Source: Cupriavidus necator
GTDB lineage: Bacteria; Pseudomonadota; Gammaproteobacteria; Burkholderiales; Burkholderiaceae
Length of the DNA stretch: 64,000 bases
Assembly (NCBI RefSeq): GCF_013141915.1
Contig: NZ_SROX01000009.1
Location: forward strand, 62,001 to 126,000
Direction of reading: 5' to 3'
Of the stretch, positions 7,197 through 16,859 are shown in pieces (the stretch's first letter is position 1; the number at the start of each line of letters is the position of its first letter). A program made the position numbers and the translations under genes. The notes beneath the pieces were generated by a model. It saw nothing but the letters and a program-made list of their open reading frames with translations, ran no database searches and was not told the origin of the DNA.

Positions 7197-7560
7197 CCGC
7201 GCCGTGAGTTTCGCAACTGTGAGATCCGCCAAACGCCCGGCTTCCTGCCGCGGCGAATCCGCTGCCCTCCCAAGCTCTGTTTCCTCGCTGCCGGACGCCT
7301 AGTCATCACAATTTGGCCCCAGCCGCCCAGCAGAACGCACCGCTCACCTGACGTCGCCTCGTCTCCGATCCTGTTGAACAGCCTGAAACCTGAGCTGTTT
7401 GCCTGCCAGGGATACGGCCGGACCGCCCAGCGGGACCAGCCACCGCCCTGCCTGCCGCCGTACTGCCAGCTGTGTCTGTCGTAACGGCCTCACCGATTGG
7501 CGCCGAAGCCTTTTTAAGACTTTGCACTGCGCCCACCCCCTTTTGCTTTGCCGGGGTGCC

Positions 7561-9501
7561 ATGCATTTATTTGACCATTCCGACATGACCCAGCACGACA
7601 TTCGTGCGGAGCAAGCTATTGCCTCCGCGACCGACGCTTCGATCACTTCCGACGCTGCCCAGAGCCCGCTCGACAAGCTCGACGCGCTGCTCAACCCCAG
7701 CCCGGCAGTGGAAGAAGCCCCGGCCGTGGAAAGCGGTTTCGCCAAGCTTGGCCTCGATGCGGCCATCCTGCGCGCCCTCTCCGAACTGAACTACAACACG
7801 CCCACGCCGGTGCAGGCCCAGGCCATCCCGGCCTTCCTGGCCGGCCGCGACCTGCTGGTCTCGAGCCAGACCGGCTCGGGCAAGACCGCCGCGTTCATGC
7901 TGCCCGCGATCCAGCGCATCAGCGAAAAGGCTGCCCCGAACCGTCCGCGCCCGGACGAGCCGGTCAAGCGCATGAAGGGCAAGCGCCCCCGTCCGTCGCC
8001 CGCGCAGCCCGCGCTGCTGGTGCTGACGCCGACCCGCGAACTCGCCTTGCAGGTGACCGAAGCTGCCGCCAAGTACGGCCGTAACCTGCGCCGCATCGTC
8101 TGCGCCAGCATCCTGGGCGGCATGCCCTACCCCAAGCAGCTGGCCGCGCTGTCCAAGATGCCTGACATCCTCGTGGCCACGCCGGGCCGCCTGCTCGACC
8201 ATATCGACGCCGGCCGCATCGACCTGTCCGCGCTGGACATGCTGGTGTTCGACGAAGCCGACCGCATGCTCGACATGGGCTTTGCCGACGACATCGACGC
8301 CATCGTGGCCGCCACGCCGACGACCCGCCAGACGCTGATGTTCTCGGCCACGCTCGACCAGCGCATCGCCCAGCTGGCCTCGCGCCAGCTGAAGGATCCG
8401 CAACGCATCGAGATCGCCGCGGCCCGCGCCGACCAGAGCCATATCGAGCAGCGCCTGCACTTCACCGACGACATGTCGCACAAGGAGCGCCTGCTCGACC
8501 ACCTGCTGCGCGACGCGTCGCTCAAGCAGGCCATCGTCTTCACCGCGACCAAGCGCGATGCCGATTCGCTGGCCGAGCGCCTGTCCGACACCGGCTTCTC
8601 GGCCGGCGCGCTGCATGGCGACATGACCCAGGGCGCGCGCAACCGCACCCTGACCGCGCTGCGCCGCGGCAACCTGCGCGTGCTGGTGGCCACCGACGTG
8701 GCCGCGCGCGGCATCGACGTGCCCGACATCACCCACGTGGTCAACTTCGACCTGCCCAAGCAGGCCGAGGACTACGTGCACCGCATCGGCCGTACCGGCC
8801 GCGCGGGCCGCTCGGGCACCGCCATCAACCTGGTGAACCACAACGACATGTTCCAGTGGAAGCGCATCGAACGCTTCACCAACCAGCGCATCGACGCTTC
8901 GGTGATCGAGGGCCTGGAGCCGCGCCGTTCGCCCAAGCCGCGTTCGAACTTCGGCGGCAAGCCGGGCGGCCGTGGTGACTTCCGCGGTAACGGCGGCGGC
9001 AATGGCGGCTACCGGGGCGGCGAGCGCAGCTTCGGCGACCGCAAGTTCGGCGGCGGCGAGAGCCGCACCGGCTTCGGCGAGCGCAAGTTCAGCGGCGACA
9101 GCCGTGGCTTCGGCAACCGTGTGGAAGGCGCGCGCCCGTTTGGCGACGACAACCGCGGCGGCTTCGGCAACCGTGAAGGCGGCTACCGTGGCCAGGGTGG
9201 CCAGGGCACCGGCTACCGCGGCGCCAGCGACGGCGCCCGTGGCTTCGGCAACCGTGAAGGCGGCCGCCCGTTCGGCGACGATAACCGCGGCGGCTTCGGC
9301 AACCGCGACGGCGCCACCCGCAGCTTCGGCGACGCCAACCGCGGCACCGGCGGCGGCTATCGCGGCAACGGCGAAGGCCGCAGCTTCGGCAACCGCGACG
9401 GCAACCGTGACGGCAACCGCAGCTTTGGCGGTGGCTACGGCGGCAACGGCGGCGGCAATGGCAACGGCAACCGCAACAGCCGCTCGCGCTACGAGCGCTG
9501 A
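7561..9501 (+). CDS. rhlE: DEAD-box RNA helicase, RhlE type, with long Gly-rich tail
   Basis: The product is 646 residues from the ATG at 7561 (GGGGTGCC before it); a second ATG at 7585 is possible. Motifs run in order: [43 protein letters not shown] and [11 protein letters not shown]. It would unwind structured RNA or RNA-protein complexes in the cytoplasm. From about residue 455 to the end the protein is a low-complexity Gly/Arg/Asn/Phe tail with repeated FGNREGG and PFGDDNRGG units, which usually mediates RNA binding or condensate formation. The long leader points to post-transcriptional control. RhlE family membership is from the overall pattern and is not proven. Confidence 0.92.
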   Translation: MHLFDHSDMTQHDIRAEQAIASATDASITSDAAQSPLDKLDALLNPSPAVEEAPAVESGFAKLGLDAAILRALSELNYNTPTPVQAQAIPAFLAGRDLLVSSQTGSGKTAAFMLPAIQRISEKAAPNRPRPDEPVKRMKGKRPRPSPAQPALLVLTPTRELALQVTEAAAKYGRNLRRIVCASILGGMPYPKQLAALSKMPDILVATPGRLLDHIDAGRIDLSALDMLVFDEADRMLDMGFADDIDAIVAATPTTRQTLMFSATLDQRIAQLASRQLKDPQRIEIAAARADQSHIEQRLHFTDDMSHKERLLDHLLRDASLKQAIVFTATKRDADSLAERLSDTGFSAGALHGDMTQGARNRTLTALRRGNLRVLVATDVAARGIDVPDITHVVNFDLPKQAEDYVHRIGRTGRAGRSGTAINLVNHNDMFQWKRIERFTNQRIDASVIEGLEPRRSPKPRSNFGGKPGGRGDFRGNGGGNGGYRGGERSFGDRKFGGGESRTGFGERKFSGDSRGFGNRVEGARPFGDDNRGGFGNREGGYRGQGGQGTGYRGASDGARGFGNREGGRPFGDDNRGGFGNRDGATRSFGDANRGTGGGYRGNGEGRSFGNRDGNRDGNRSFGGGYGGNGGGNGNGNRNSRSRYER

Positions 9502-9538
9502 TCGCGCGGTGCGCTGAGCGCACCTGCCAGACAGCAGA

Positions 9539-9567
9539 CAGGGCACCCTCGGGTGCCCTGTTTTTTT
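9539..9567 (+). terminator. Rho-independent terminator of the helicase
   Basis: CAGGGCACCC, a TC loop and GGGTGCCCTG are followed by seven T. This is a textbook plus-strand terminator 38 bp after the helicase stop. Confidence 0.92.
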
Positions 9568-9582
9568 GCCGTGCGCGCCGTG

Positions 9583-10839
9583 CTACAGCGCGCAGGTGCG
9601 GAAGCCGATAAAGGACAGGTCGTCCTCGGGCAGCCGCGCCCAGCGCGCGCGCACGTGCCGCAGCCGCGCCGGGCTGGCAAACGAGACGCCGCGCACCGCC
9701 TGGTGCGTGCCGAAGCGCCCCACTATCCCGCCTTCGGACGGCGCAGCAACAAAGCCCGCATACGGCTCGTAGGGCGTGGCCGTCCACTCGCGCAGCGCGC
9801 CCCACTGCAGGCCCCGGTTCTGGGTCGCGGCAAGTTCCCATTCGGATTCCGCCGGCAGGCGCCGCCCGGCCCAGATGCACCACGCCTGCGCCTCGTACAG
9901 CGTGACATGGCGCACGGCTTCGTCGGGATTGAGCGTGCGCAGCGTGCCGAAGCGCTCCAGCATCCACGCGCGCGATTCCGGATGGCGCGACCAGTAGCGC
10001 GGCGCGGAGCGTTCCTGCGTCATCAGCCACTGGCGTCCCGCCGACGACCACCACGCCGGATGCTCGTAGCCGCCGTCCTCGACGAACTCCAGGAACTGCG
10101 CGTTGCTGACCAGCGCCATGTCCATCTCGAACGCGGGCACGTAGGTCGGCTGCGGCGGCAGTTCGTCGGGCCAGGCAAAGCCGTCGGCATCGCTCCAGCC
10201 CAGCGTGAAGCGTCCACCCGGGAAATGCAGCGTGCCGCCGTGCCCGGCTGGCTGCGCCGCAGCGGCGCCGATGGCCTCCGCTGGCGCCATGCCCAGCGCC
10301 TGCAGCAGCGCGGCCACGCTCTCGCCCTGCGCGTCTTCATGCAGCAGCGCGCGGCGGTACGGGTACAGGGTCAGGTCGGTGTCGTCGGGCAGCAGCGCGA
10401 TCCGGCGCAGCACGCCGTCGAGCACCTCGGCGGCATAGCGCTTGACCACCGCGACATCAGGCAGCGCGATCTCCCAGCGCTCGTCTGGCCCGATGCGATC
10501 GGGGTCGAACCATTCATCGGCGCCGTCCAGCAGCGACGGTTCCGACGCCACCGGCACCGGCACGCCGCCGCGGTCGACCTGGCGCACGCCGCGCAGGCAC
10601 CACCACTCCGCATGCCAGGCGACGTGACCCAGCGTCCACAGCGGCGGCTCGGCATCGTACTGGCGCGGTACGTCCCAGGCGCGGCGCGTCTGCCCGAACG
10701 GCGCCAGCCACGCGAGCGTGCGGCTGCGCGCGTCGACCAAGGCCTGCGCCAGCCCTTCGCGCGGCAGCCGGCGCGGGTCCGACCACGTCGCCTTGCCGCC
10801 GGTGAAGTAGAGATCGGGAAGCATGGGGAAGCCGCTCAT
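9583..10839 (-). CDS. egtB: EgtB-like sulfoxide synthase for ergothioneine
   Basis: The product is 418 residues from MSGFPML; the frame is open further upstream. The N-terminal DinB-like half carries an iron-ligand style TLGHVAWHAEWW (H-x3-H-x-E). The C-terminal half is an FGE/SUMF1 fold with PGGRFTLGW, RLPAESEWELAA and GFRTCAL. EgtB uses iron and oxygen to join a cysteine or gamma-glutamylcysteine sulfur to trimethylhistidine (hercynine). The gene just upstream on the same strand is egtD, which makes hercynine, and this supports the call. A selenoneine synthase (SenA) has a similar fold and cannot be excluded from sequence alone, but no senB/senC partners are visible here. Confidence 0.85.
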   Translation of the reverse strand: MSGFPMLPDLYFTGGKATWSDPRRLPREGLAQALVDARSRTLAWLAPFGQTRRAWDVPRQYDAEPPLWTLGHVAWHAEWWCLRGVRQVDRGGVPVPVASEPSLLDGADEWFDPDRIGPDERWEIALPDVAVVKRYAAEVLDGVLRRIALLPDDTDLTLYPYRRALLHEDAQGESVAALLQALGMAPAEAIGAAAAQPAGHGGTLHFPGGRFTLGWSDADGFAWPDELPPQPTYVPAFEMDMALVSNAQFLEFVEDGGYEHPAWWSSAGRQWLMTQERSAPRYWSRHPESRAWMLERFGTLRTLNPDEAVRHVTLYEAQAWCIWAGRRLPAESEWELAATQNRGLQWGALREWTATPYEPYAGFVAAPSEGGIVGRFGTHQAVRGVSFASPARLRHVRARWARLPEDDLSFIGFRTCAL

Positions 10840-11006
10840 CGGGGAAATCCGCGCAGGGAATGGAGGGTGGACCGGCAGCGTTCCGGGCGCGCGGCAGCCA
10901 GCTGCCGCTGGACCACCGCGGACTTGGCGCACCACGCCCGGCTGCGGCCATTATGACACTACCCGCCGGTCGGACCCGGACCCGGCCCGCCCCGGCAGGC
11001 TGCTGG

Positions 11007-12101
11007 TCAGCCGCGCGCGTGGAACACCGCGAACCAGCCGCGCGGGTCTGACCAGTACACCGGGTCGTCAAAGCCGGCGGCTTCGAGCAGCAACGCGAAG
11101 TCCTCCGCGCGGTACTTGTACGAATCCTCGGTATGGATGCGCTCCCCGGCGGCAAACTCGCGCGCGCCGCCGTCCCACTGCACGCGCACGTCGCGGCACG
11201 CCTGCAGGTGCATCTGGATGCGCGAGGCCTCGCGGTCAAAGCTGGCGAGGTGGCGCCAGTCGTCCAGCGCGAAATCGGTGCCGACGATGCGGTTCACATT
11301 GCGCAGCACGTTGCGGTTGAAGGCCGCGGTGACGCCCAGCGCATCGTCATAGGCCGAAACCAGCGTGGCTTCGTCCTTGTGCAGGTCCACGCCGATCAGC
11401 ACGCCGTCGCCGCGCCCGGCCGCGCCGCGCAGGCGCTGCAGCAGCGCCAGAGCCTCCACCGGGGCGAAATTGCCGATGCTCGAGCCCGGATAGAAGAACA
11501 GGCGCCTGCCACGCCTGACCTTGGCCGGCAGGTCGAACGGCGCGCACAGGTCGGCGCCCAGCCCCAGCATCGGGATGTCAGGATGCTGCTGCTGCAGCGA
11601 CGACAACGTGGCGCGCAGAAAGTCTACTGAGATATCCACGGCCACGTACTGCGCCGGGCGCAGGCTGCCGAACAGCCGCGCCGCCTTCTCGCAGTTGCCC
11701 GCGCCCAGGTCCACCAGCACGCAGGCGCTCCCCGCGCGCGCCGCGATGGCGGGCGCGGCGCTGGCAAAGATCGCGGCCTCGGTGCGGGTCGGGTAGTACT
11801 CGGGCAGGTCGGTGATGGCTTCGAACAGGCGCGAGCCCAGCACATCGTAGAAGAACTTGGGACTGATCGCCGCCTGCGCCGCGCGCAGGCCGGACAGCAC
11901 CTGCTCGCGCAATGCGCCACTGTCTTCACGGTATTGCTGCACGAACTCCGGCTGCGGCGGGCGCTGCGCGCGGCCATTGGCCAGCGCCACCAGCGCGGGC
12001 GGCGCCGCAGCGTGGCCGTTATGGTGGTTCAGGGGCGGGAGGGGTGTCTGCGGGGCTTTGTGGTGTGAGGGCGGGTTCGGCGGGTTCGGGACAGCCGGCA
12101 T
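11007..12101 (-). CDS. egtD: L-histidine N-alpha-methyltransferase EgtD
   Basis: The product is 364 residues; the ATG at 12101 has AAGGA 8 nt upstream. It trimethylates histidine with SAM to give hercynine. Visible blocks are SPKFFYDVLGSRLFE, ITDLPEYYPTRTE, the SAM loop VDLGAGNCEKA and the family-typical FFYPGSSIGNF. The first 50 or so residues (Pro, Asn, His and Ala rich, with PNPPNPPSHH) are an extension not typical of the family. It lies 167 bp before egtB on the same strand, so a two-gene egtDB operon is likely. Confidence 0.93.
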   Translation of the reverse strand: MPAVPNPPNPPSHHKAPQTPLPPLNHHNGHAAAPPALVALANGRAQRPPQPEFVQQYREDSGALREQVLSGLRAAQAAISPKFFYDVLGSRLFEAITDLPEYYPTRTEAAIFASAAPAIAARAGSACVLVDLGAGNCEKAARLFGSLRPAQYVAVDISVDFLRATLSSLQQQHPDIPMLGLGADLCAPFDLPAKVRRGRRLFFYPGSSIGNFAPVEALALLQRLRGAAGRGDGVLIGVDLHKDEATLVSAYDDALGVTAAFNRNVLRNVNRIVGTDFALDDWRHLASFDREASRIQMHLQACRDVRVQWDGGAREFAAGERIHTEDSYKYRAEDFALLLEAAGFDDPVYWSDPRGWFAVFHARG

Positions 12102-12358
12102 GTCGTTTTCCTTGTGTGGTCGCAAATGGGCACTGCTTCACTGCGTATTCCCCAAGGCCGCGCTGTGCAAGTCAGGCGCGCCGGTCTCCGCAATGCCCGC
12201 CTGTGCTGTCCGCGACGCATCGGTCGGAGCCGAACCTCAAGGATAGGCCGATCCGGCGGATCGCGCAGCCCCATGGCCGCCACAGCGAGCCGATTACGGC
12301 ACCTCGACGAACTTGAGTCAGTATCTTTCCTAATGGGGCATGTCCGTTGCAGTTCGTT

Positions 12359-12364
12359 TATAAT
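12359..12364 (+). promoter_or_regulatory. -10 box upstream of the yybP-ykoY element
   Basis: A perfect TATAAT lies about 35 bp before the riboswitch begins. No good -35 is seen. The neighbouring 12102-12358 also has to hold the egtDB promoter on the other strand; I see no gene in it. Confidence 0.5.
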
Positions 12365-12394
12365 CCCGCCCAGCGCGTCCCCCGAAGGGGTCGC

Positions 12395-12560
12395 GTCCCT
12401 CAAAGGGGAGTAGCTCCGGGGCGCAAGCCCTTAGCACAATCGTCATTCCGGGACCGATGTCCCCGGTTGTGCTGACCACCGGTGCGCATACCGCGCCAGT
12501 GGTCGAGCAAGACCTTTGCAACCTGGTTTCCATGGTTTGCAAAGGCGGCCCCAACCCTCC
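12395..12560 (+). promoter_or_regulatory. yybP-ykoY (Mn2+) riboswitch before terC
   Basis: The 5' part has the hallmark CAAAGGGGAGTAGCTCCGGG (12401-12420) and the 3' part the hallmark GAGCAAGACCTTTGC (12505-12519) followed by a distal pairing TTGCAAAGG. These two conserved blocks define yybP-ykoY RNAs, which bind Mn2+ and control Mn exporters such as TerC/Alx and MntP. The next gene is a TerC-family protein starting at 12624. Boundaries are approximate because I could not fold the RNA. Confidence 0.8.
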
Positions 12561-12623
12561 GTGCTCCAGGAATCCAGGCGAACCCAATGCGCCCCGCGCT
12601 GTTTCGTACCCTGAGGAGAGTTC

Positions 12624-13331
12624 ATGGAGTGGTTTACCGATCTGTTCACGATGCAGTTCCTGACGGCACTGCTGTCCATCGTCGTCATTGACCTGGTGCT
12701 GGCCGGCGACAATGCCATCGTGATCGCCCTGGCGGCGCGCAACCTGCCCGCCCACCTGCAGAAAAAGGCCATCGTCTGGGGTACCGTGGGTGCCGTGGTG
12801 GTGCGCTCGGCCATGACGATCGGCGTGGTCTGGCTGCTGAAGATTCCGGGGCTGATGCTGGTGGGCGGCCTGGCGCTGGTGTGGATTGCCTACAAGCTGC
12901 TGTCCGACGAAGGCGATGGCGACGATCACGGCTCCGGGGCGTCGACCCTGTGGGGCGCGATGAAGACCATCATCATCGCCGACGCGGTGATGGGCGTTGA
13001 CAACGTGCTGGCCGTGGCCGGCGCCGCGCACGGCAGCTTCCTGCTGGTGGTGCTGGGCCTGCTGATCAGCATCCCCATCGTGGTGTGGGGCTCGAGCCTG
13101 GTGCTCAAGCTGATGGCCCGCTTCCCGGTCATCATCTACCTGGGTGCCGGCGTGCTGGCGTTCACGGCGGTCAAGATGATCGTGCACGAGCCGATGATCA
13201 AGGCGTTCTTCGAAGCCAACCCGGTGGTCAACTGGGGCCTGTACGTGCTGATCGTCGGCGGCGTGCTGGGCGCCGGCTACCTGGTGCAGAAGCGCCGCGG
13301 GCAGCAGCAGGAGCCGGCCGGCAGCCACTAA
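12624..13331 (+). CDS. TerC family membrane protein (probable Mn exporter)
   Basis: The product is 235 residues with about seven membrane helices. The two acidic signature motifs of the family are present: [17 protein letters not shown] in helix 1-2 and [17 protein letters not shown] in the second half. A loop (about 94-109) is rich in Asp, Gly and Glu. GAGGAG precedes the ATG. TerC/YjbE-type proteins export Mn2+ or help load exported metalloproteins, and the upstream Mn2+ riboswitch supports the metal role. It is probably monocistronic, as a terminator follows. Confidence 0.9.
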   Translation: MEWFTDLFTMQFLTALLSIVVIDLVLAGDNAIVIALAARNLPAHLQKKAIVWGTVGAVVVRSAMTIGVVWLLKIPGLMLVGGLALVWIAYKLLSDEGDGDDHGSGASTLWGAMKTIIIADAVMGVDNVLAVAGAAHGSFLLVVLGLLISIPIVVWGSSLVLKLMARFPVIIYLGAGVLAFTAVKMIVHEPMIKAFFEANPVVNWGLYVLIVGGVLGAGYLVQKRRGQQQEPAGSH

Positions 13332-13374
13332 GCCTGCCCCGGCGCCAGGGCCCTGGGCCCTGGCCTTGCCGTAA

Positions 13375-13406
13375 AAGACGGGCTGCCCGGAAGGGCGGCC
13401 CGTCTT
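13375..13406 (+). terminator. Terminator between terC-like gene and thyA
   Basis: AAGACGGGCTGCCC, loop ggaa, and GGGCGGCCCGTCTT form a 14-bp stem with one mismatch, followed by a short T-rich GCTTT. It ends transcription from the TerC-family gene. Confidence 0.75.
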
Positions 13407-13471
13407 GCTTTAAAATGCCAGCTTCGCGGGCGCAGGCGCCCGCGCCACCTCTTCCATCCCGCCCCGCGCCG

Positions 13472-14266
13472 ATGAAACAGTACCTCGACTTCATGCGCCA
13501 TGTTTACGAGCATGGCACCGACAAGGCCGACCGCACCGGCACCGGCACGCGCTCGGTGTTCGGCTACCAGATGCGCTTCGACCTGCGCGAAGGCTTCCCG
13601 GTGGTCACCACCAAGAAGCTGCATTTGAAGTCGATCATCTATGAACTGCTGTGGTTCCTGCAGGGCTCGACCAATGTGGGCTGGCTGCAGGAGCATGGCG
13701 TCACCATCTGGGACGAGTGGGCCGACCAGAACGGCGAACTGGGCCCGGTCTACGGCTCGCAATGGCGTTCGTGGCCGGCGCCGGACGGCCGCCATATCGA
13801 CCAGATCACCGAGCTGGTGGCGCAGATCCGCGCCAACCCGGATTCGCGCCGGCTAATCGTGTCGGCCTGGAACGTGGCCGACATCCCGCGCATGAAGCTG
13901 CCGCCCTGCCATGCGTTCTTCCAGTTCTACGTGGCCGACGGCCGGCTTTCGTGCCAGCTGTACCAGCGCAGCGCCGACATTTTCCTGGGCGTGCCGTTCA
14001 ATATCGCCAGCTACGCGCTGCTGACCCACATGATGGCGCAGCAGACCGGGCTGGAAGTGGGCGACTTTGTCTGGACCGGCGGCGACTGCCACCTGTACAA
14101 CAACCACTTCGAGCAGGTGCAGACCCAGCTGGCGCGCGCGCCGCTGCCGCTGCCGCACCTGAAGATCCTGCGCCAGCCCGACAGCATCTTCGACTACCGC
14201 TACGAAGACTTTGAACTGGCCGGCTACCAGTCGCATCCCGCCATCAAGGCACCGGTGGCCGTATGA
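13472..14266 (+). CDS. thyA: Thymidylate synthase
   Basis: The product is 264 residues, the usual ThyA size. It converts dUMP and methylenetetrahydrofolate to dTMP and dihydrofolate in the cytoplasm. The catalytic cysteine lies in [14 protein letters not shown], and [16 protein letters not shown] and [10 protein letters not shown] are the substrate-binding motifs. Its stop overlaps the folA start (ATGA), so the two are co-translated; folA recycles the dihydrofolate made here. Confidence 0.97.
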   Translation: MKQYLDFMRHVYEHGTDKADRTGTGTRSVFGYQMRFDLREGFPVVTTKKLHLKSIIYELLWFLQGSTNVGWLQEHGVTIWDEWADQNGELGPVYGSQWRSWPAPDGRHIDQITELVAQIRANPDSRRLIVSAWNVADIPRMKLPPCHAFFQFYVADGRLSCQLYQRSADIFLGVPFNIASYALLTHMMAQQTGLEVGDFVWTGGDCHLYNNHFEQVQTQLARAPLPLPHLKILRQPDSIFDYRYEDFELAGYQSHPAIKAPVAV

Positions 14267-14763
14267 CGCTGCTGACTTTGGTTGTAGCGCGCGCCCGCAA
14301 CGGCACCATCGGCCGCGACAACACCCTGCCGTGGCGCCTGCCGGAAGACCTGGCGCACTTCAAGCGCACCACCATGGGCGCGCCCGTGATCATGGGGCGC
14401 AAGACCTGGGATTCGATCGGCCGCCCGCTGCCGGGGCGCCGCAATATCGTGGTCAGCCGCAATCCCGACCTGCGCATCGAGGGCGCCGAGGTCGCGTCGT
14501 CGCTGGAAGACGCGCAGCGCCTCTGCGTGGGCGTGGAGCAAATTTTCCTGATCGGCGGCGCGCAGCTGTATGCCGAGGCCATGCCGAGCGCGGACCGGCT
14601 GGTGGTGACCGAGATCGACGCCGATGTGGAAGGCGACGCCTTCTTCCCCGAGATCGATCGCACGCAATGGCTTGAAACCGCCCGCGAGACCCATCATTCG
14701 GCGGCGAACGGCTTCGACTATGCCTTCGTCACGTATGAGCGGCCGCCGTCGGAGGAATCCTGA
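14263..14763 (+). CDS. folA: Dihydrofolate reductase
   Basis: The product is 166 residues. It reduces dihydrofolate to tetrahydrofolate with NADPH. Motifs: [19 protein letters not shown] (the acidic residue of the active site is the Asp in PEDLAHFK), [18 protein letters not shown] and the NADPH motif [12 protein letters not shown]. It overlaps thyA by 4 nt and is followed by a strong bidirectional terminator. Confidence 0.96.
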   Translation: MTLLTLVVARARNGTIGRDNTLPWRLPEDLAHFKRTTMGAPVIMGRKTWDSIGRPLPGRRNIVVSRNPDLRIEGAEVASSLEDAQRLCVGVEQIFLIGGAQLYAEAMPSADRLVVTEIDADVEGDAFFPEIDRTQWLETARETHHSAANGFDYAFVTYERPPSEES

Positions 14764-14771
14764 CCGGAAAT

Positions 14772-14803
14772 AAAAAAAAAAGCAGGCGATGCCTGCTTTT
14801 TTA
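14772..14803. terminator. Bidirectional terminator between folA and pmbA
   Basis: Ten A, then GCAGGC, loop GAT, GCCTGC and six T. It has a U-tract in both directions and separates the convergent thyA-folA and pmbA units. Confidence 0.92.
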
Positions 14804-14820
14804 TTTGACTGACGCACTGC

Positions 14821-16188
14821 TCAGTTGCCGGCAATCGTCATCTGCTCAAGCAGGATCGAGCCGGTTTCCTTGGTGCCGCGCACCAGCGCATCCGCGCCGA
14901 TGGCGACGATCTGGCGGAACATCTCGGCCATGTTGCCGGCAATGGTGATTTCCTCGACCGGGTACTGGATCACGCCGTTCTCGACCCAGTAGCCCGACGC
15001 GCCGCGCGAATAATCGCCGGTGACGTAGTTGACGCCCTGGCCCATCAGCTCGGTCACCAGCAGGCCGGTGCCTAGCTTGCGCAGCATCGCCGGGAAGTCA
15101 TCGCCGGGCCGGGTCAGGTTGCTTGACAGCGTCAGGTTGTGCGAGCCGCCGGCATTGCCGGTGGTCTGCATGCCGAGCTTGCGCGCCGAGTAGGTCGACA
15201 GGAAATAGCCCTGCACCACCCCATCCTTGACCACGTCGCGCTCGCGGGTACGCACGCCTTCCTCATCGAACGGGGCGCTGCCCATGGCCCCGGGCGTGTG
15301 CGGCTGCTCATGGATCTGGATATGCGGCGCGAACACGGCCTGGCCCAGCGAATCGCACAGGAAGGTGGACTTGCGGTACAGCGCGCCGCCCGACACCGCC
15401 TGCACGAACGCGCCCAGCAGCCCCGCGGCCAGCGGCGCCTCGAACAGCACCGGGCAGCGGCGCGTGGACAGCTTGCGCGCCTGCAGCCGCGCCAGCGCGC
15501 GCTCGGCGGCGTAGCGGCCGATGTCCTCGGGCGCGGCCAGCGCCAGCGGCGAGCGCTTGGACGAATACCAGTCATCGCGCTGCATGCCGCTGCCGCTGCC
15601 GGCGATCGGCGCGCACGAGATGAAATGGCGCGAATACGGATAGCCGCCGCTGAAACCGCGCGTGGTCGCCAGCACAAACTGCGAATGCTGGGCCGAGACG
15701 CTGGCGCCGTCGCTGTTGCGGATGCGCGGCGAGACCGCGAAGGCGGCGGCCTCGGCGCGGGTGGCGATGTCGATGGCGGCTTCGGCGTCCAGCGCCCACG
15801 GGTGGAACAGGTCCAGGTCCTGCGGCGCGCGCTCCAGCAGTTCTTCTTCGGCGAGGCCGGCGCAGTCATCCTCGGCGGTGAAGCGGGCGATGTTGTAGGC
15901 CGCCTCGGCGGTGGCGCGCAGCGCGGCCGGAGAGAAATCCGAGGTGCTGGCGTTGCCGCGGCGCTTGCCGATCATCACCGTGACCCCGACCACCTTGTCG
16001 CGGTTCTGCTCGATGGTTTCCACCTGCCCCTTGCGCACCGACACGGACAGGCCGCTGCCTTCCGAGATCTCGGTGGCGGCATCGGTCGCCCCCAGTTCGC
16101 GTGCCACCCGCAGCACATCGGCGGCCATCTCGCTGAGCTGGGCCTGGGTGTAGGTGAAATGCGCGGTCTGTTCGGCGATCTGGTCCAT
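14821..16188 (-). CDS. pmbA: TldE/PmbA metalloprotease component
   Basis: The product is 455 residues from the ATG at 16188; an upstream ATG at 16227 would leave only 11 bp to the divergent gene. PmbA (TldE) pairs with TldD as a processing peptidase that matures modified peptides. The N-terminal part has SGLSVSVRKGQVETIEQN, the middle has GGSHNLTLSSN, and the C-terminus has GVNYVTGDYSRGASGYWVENG and AGNMAEMF, all typical of the family. The partner tldD is not in this window. Confidence 0.93.
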   Translation of the reverse strand: MDQIAEQTAHFTYTQAQLSEMAADVLRVARELGATDAATEISEGSGLSVSVRKGQVETIEQNRDKVVGVTVMIGKRRGNASTSDFSPAALRATAEAAYNIARFTAEDDCAGLAEEELLERAPQDLDLFHPWALDAEAAIDIATRAEAAAFAVSPRIRNSDGASVSAQHSQFVLATTRGFSGGYPYSRHFISCAPIAGSGSGMQRDDWYSSKRSPLALAAPEDIGRYAAERALARLQARKLSTRRCPVLFEAPLAAGLLGAFVQAVSGGALYRKSTFLCDSLGQAVFAPHIQIHEQPHTPGAMGSAPFDEEGVRTRERDVVKDGVVQGYFLSTYSARKLGMQTTGNAGGSHNLTLSSNLTRPGDDFPAMLRKLGTGLLVTELMGQGVNYVTGDYSRGASGYWVENGVIQYPVEEITIAGNMAEMFRQIVAIGADALVRGTKETGSILLEQMTIAGN

Positions 16189-16238
16189 GCTGGGCGGGGT
16201 GTCATCAAAAGTCCAAGCGGCAATCATAGCAAGATAAA

Positions 16239-16859
16239 ATGCCGGGCATGACGCGAAATTCCCGTAACCCCCAAGGCTCGCGCTTTCCCGGAGGCTTTGC
16301 GCCCGAACCGGAAGACGACGAGCCGAAAAGCAAATCGCAGCGCAAGCGCGACATGACCGCCCTGCAGGACCTTGGCGCCGAACTTGAAGCGCTGCCCAAG
16401 GACCGCCTGGCGCGCGTGCCCATGCCCGAAGCTCTGGCCGACGCCATCCACCAGGCGCGCCGCATCAACAGCCACGAAGGCAAGCGCCGCCAGATGCAGT
16501 TCGTGGGCAAGATCATGCGCGGCCTCGAGGACGAAGAGGTCGAGGTGATCCGGCAAGCGCTGGAGGGCTTCAAGGGCACCAGCAAGGCCGAAACCGCCCG
16601 CATGCATCTGATCGAGCGCTGGCGCGAGCTGCTGCTGGCCGACGACGCGGCGCTGACGCGGTTCCTGGCCGAGCATCCCGGCATCGACGTGCAGGCGCTG
16701 CGCAACACCATCCGCAATGCGCGCAAGGAAAAAGAGCTGAGCAAGCCGCCGCGCTATTTCCGCGAGCTGTTCCAGGCGATCAAGACGGCGCTGGACCTGA
16801 AGGACGGCAAGGCCGGCGCCGCCGAGGAACCCTCCCCTACCCCGGAGCCCGACGCATGA
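16239..16859 (+). CDS. yjgA: Ribosome-associated protein YjgA/DarP (DUF615)
   Basis: The product is 206 residues; an ATG at 16248 is an alternative start. The charged N-terminus ([20 protein letters not shown]) and [14 protein letters not shown] are the DUF615 hallmarks. The family binds the pre-50S ribosomal subunit and helps its assembly. It is divergent from pmbA and its stop overlaps the mog start (ATGA). Confidence 0.93.
   Translation: MPGMTRNSRNPQGSRFPGGFAPEPEDDEPKSKSQRKRDMTALQDLGAELEALPKDRLARVPMPEALADAIHQARRINSHEGKRRQMQFVGKIMRGLEDEEVEVIRQALEGFKGTSKAETARMHLIERWRELLLADDAALTRFLAEHPGIDVQALRNTIRNARKEKELSKPPRYFRELFQAIKTALDLKDGKAGAAEEPSPTPEPDA

Noticed and set aside
9100..9480. Regular repeats in the helicase tail as a CRISPR array
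   Set aside because: In-frame codons of a Gly/Asn/Arg tail; no uniform repeat or unique spacers.
7567..9546. 659-codon minus-strand frame opposite the helicase
   Set aside because: Val/Ala repeats are the antisense of the Gly-rich tail; no start site or family.
9583..10839. Selenoneine synthase SenA as the primary call
   Set aside because: Same-strand egtD neighbour favours ergothioneine; no senB/senC seen.
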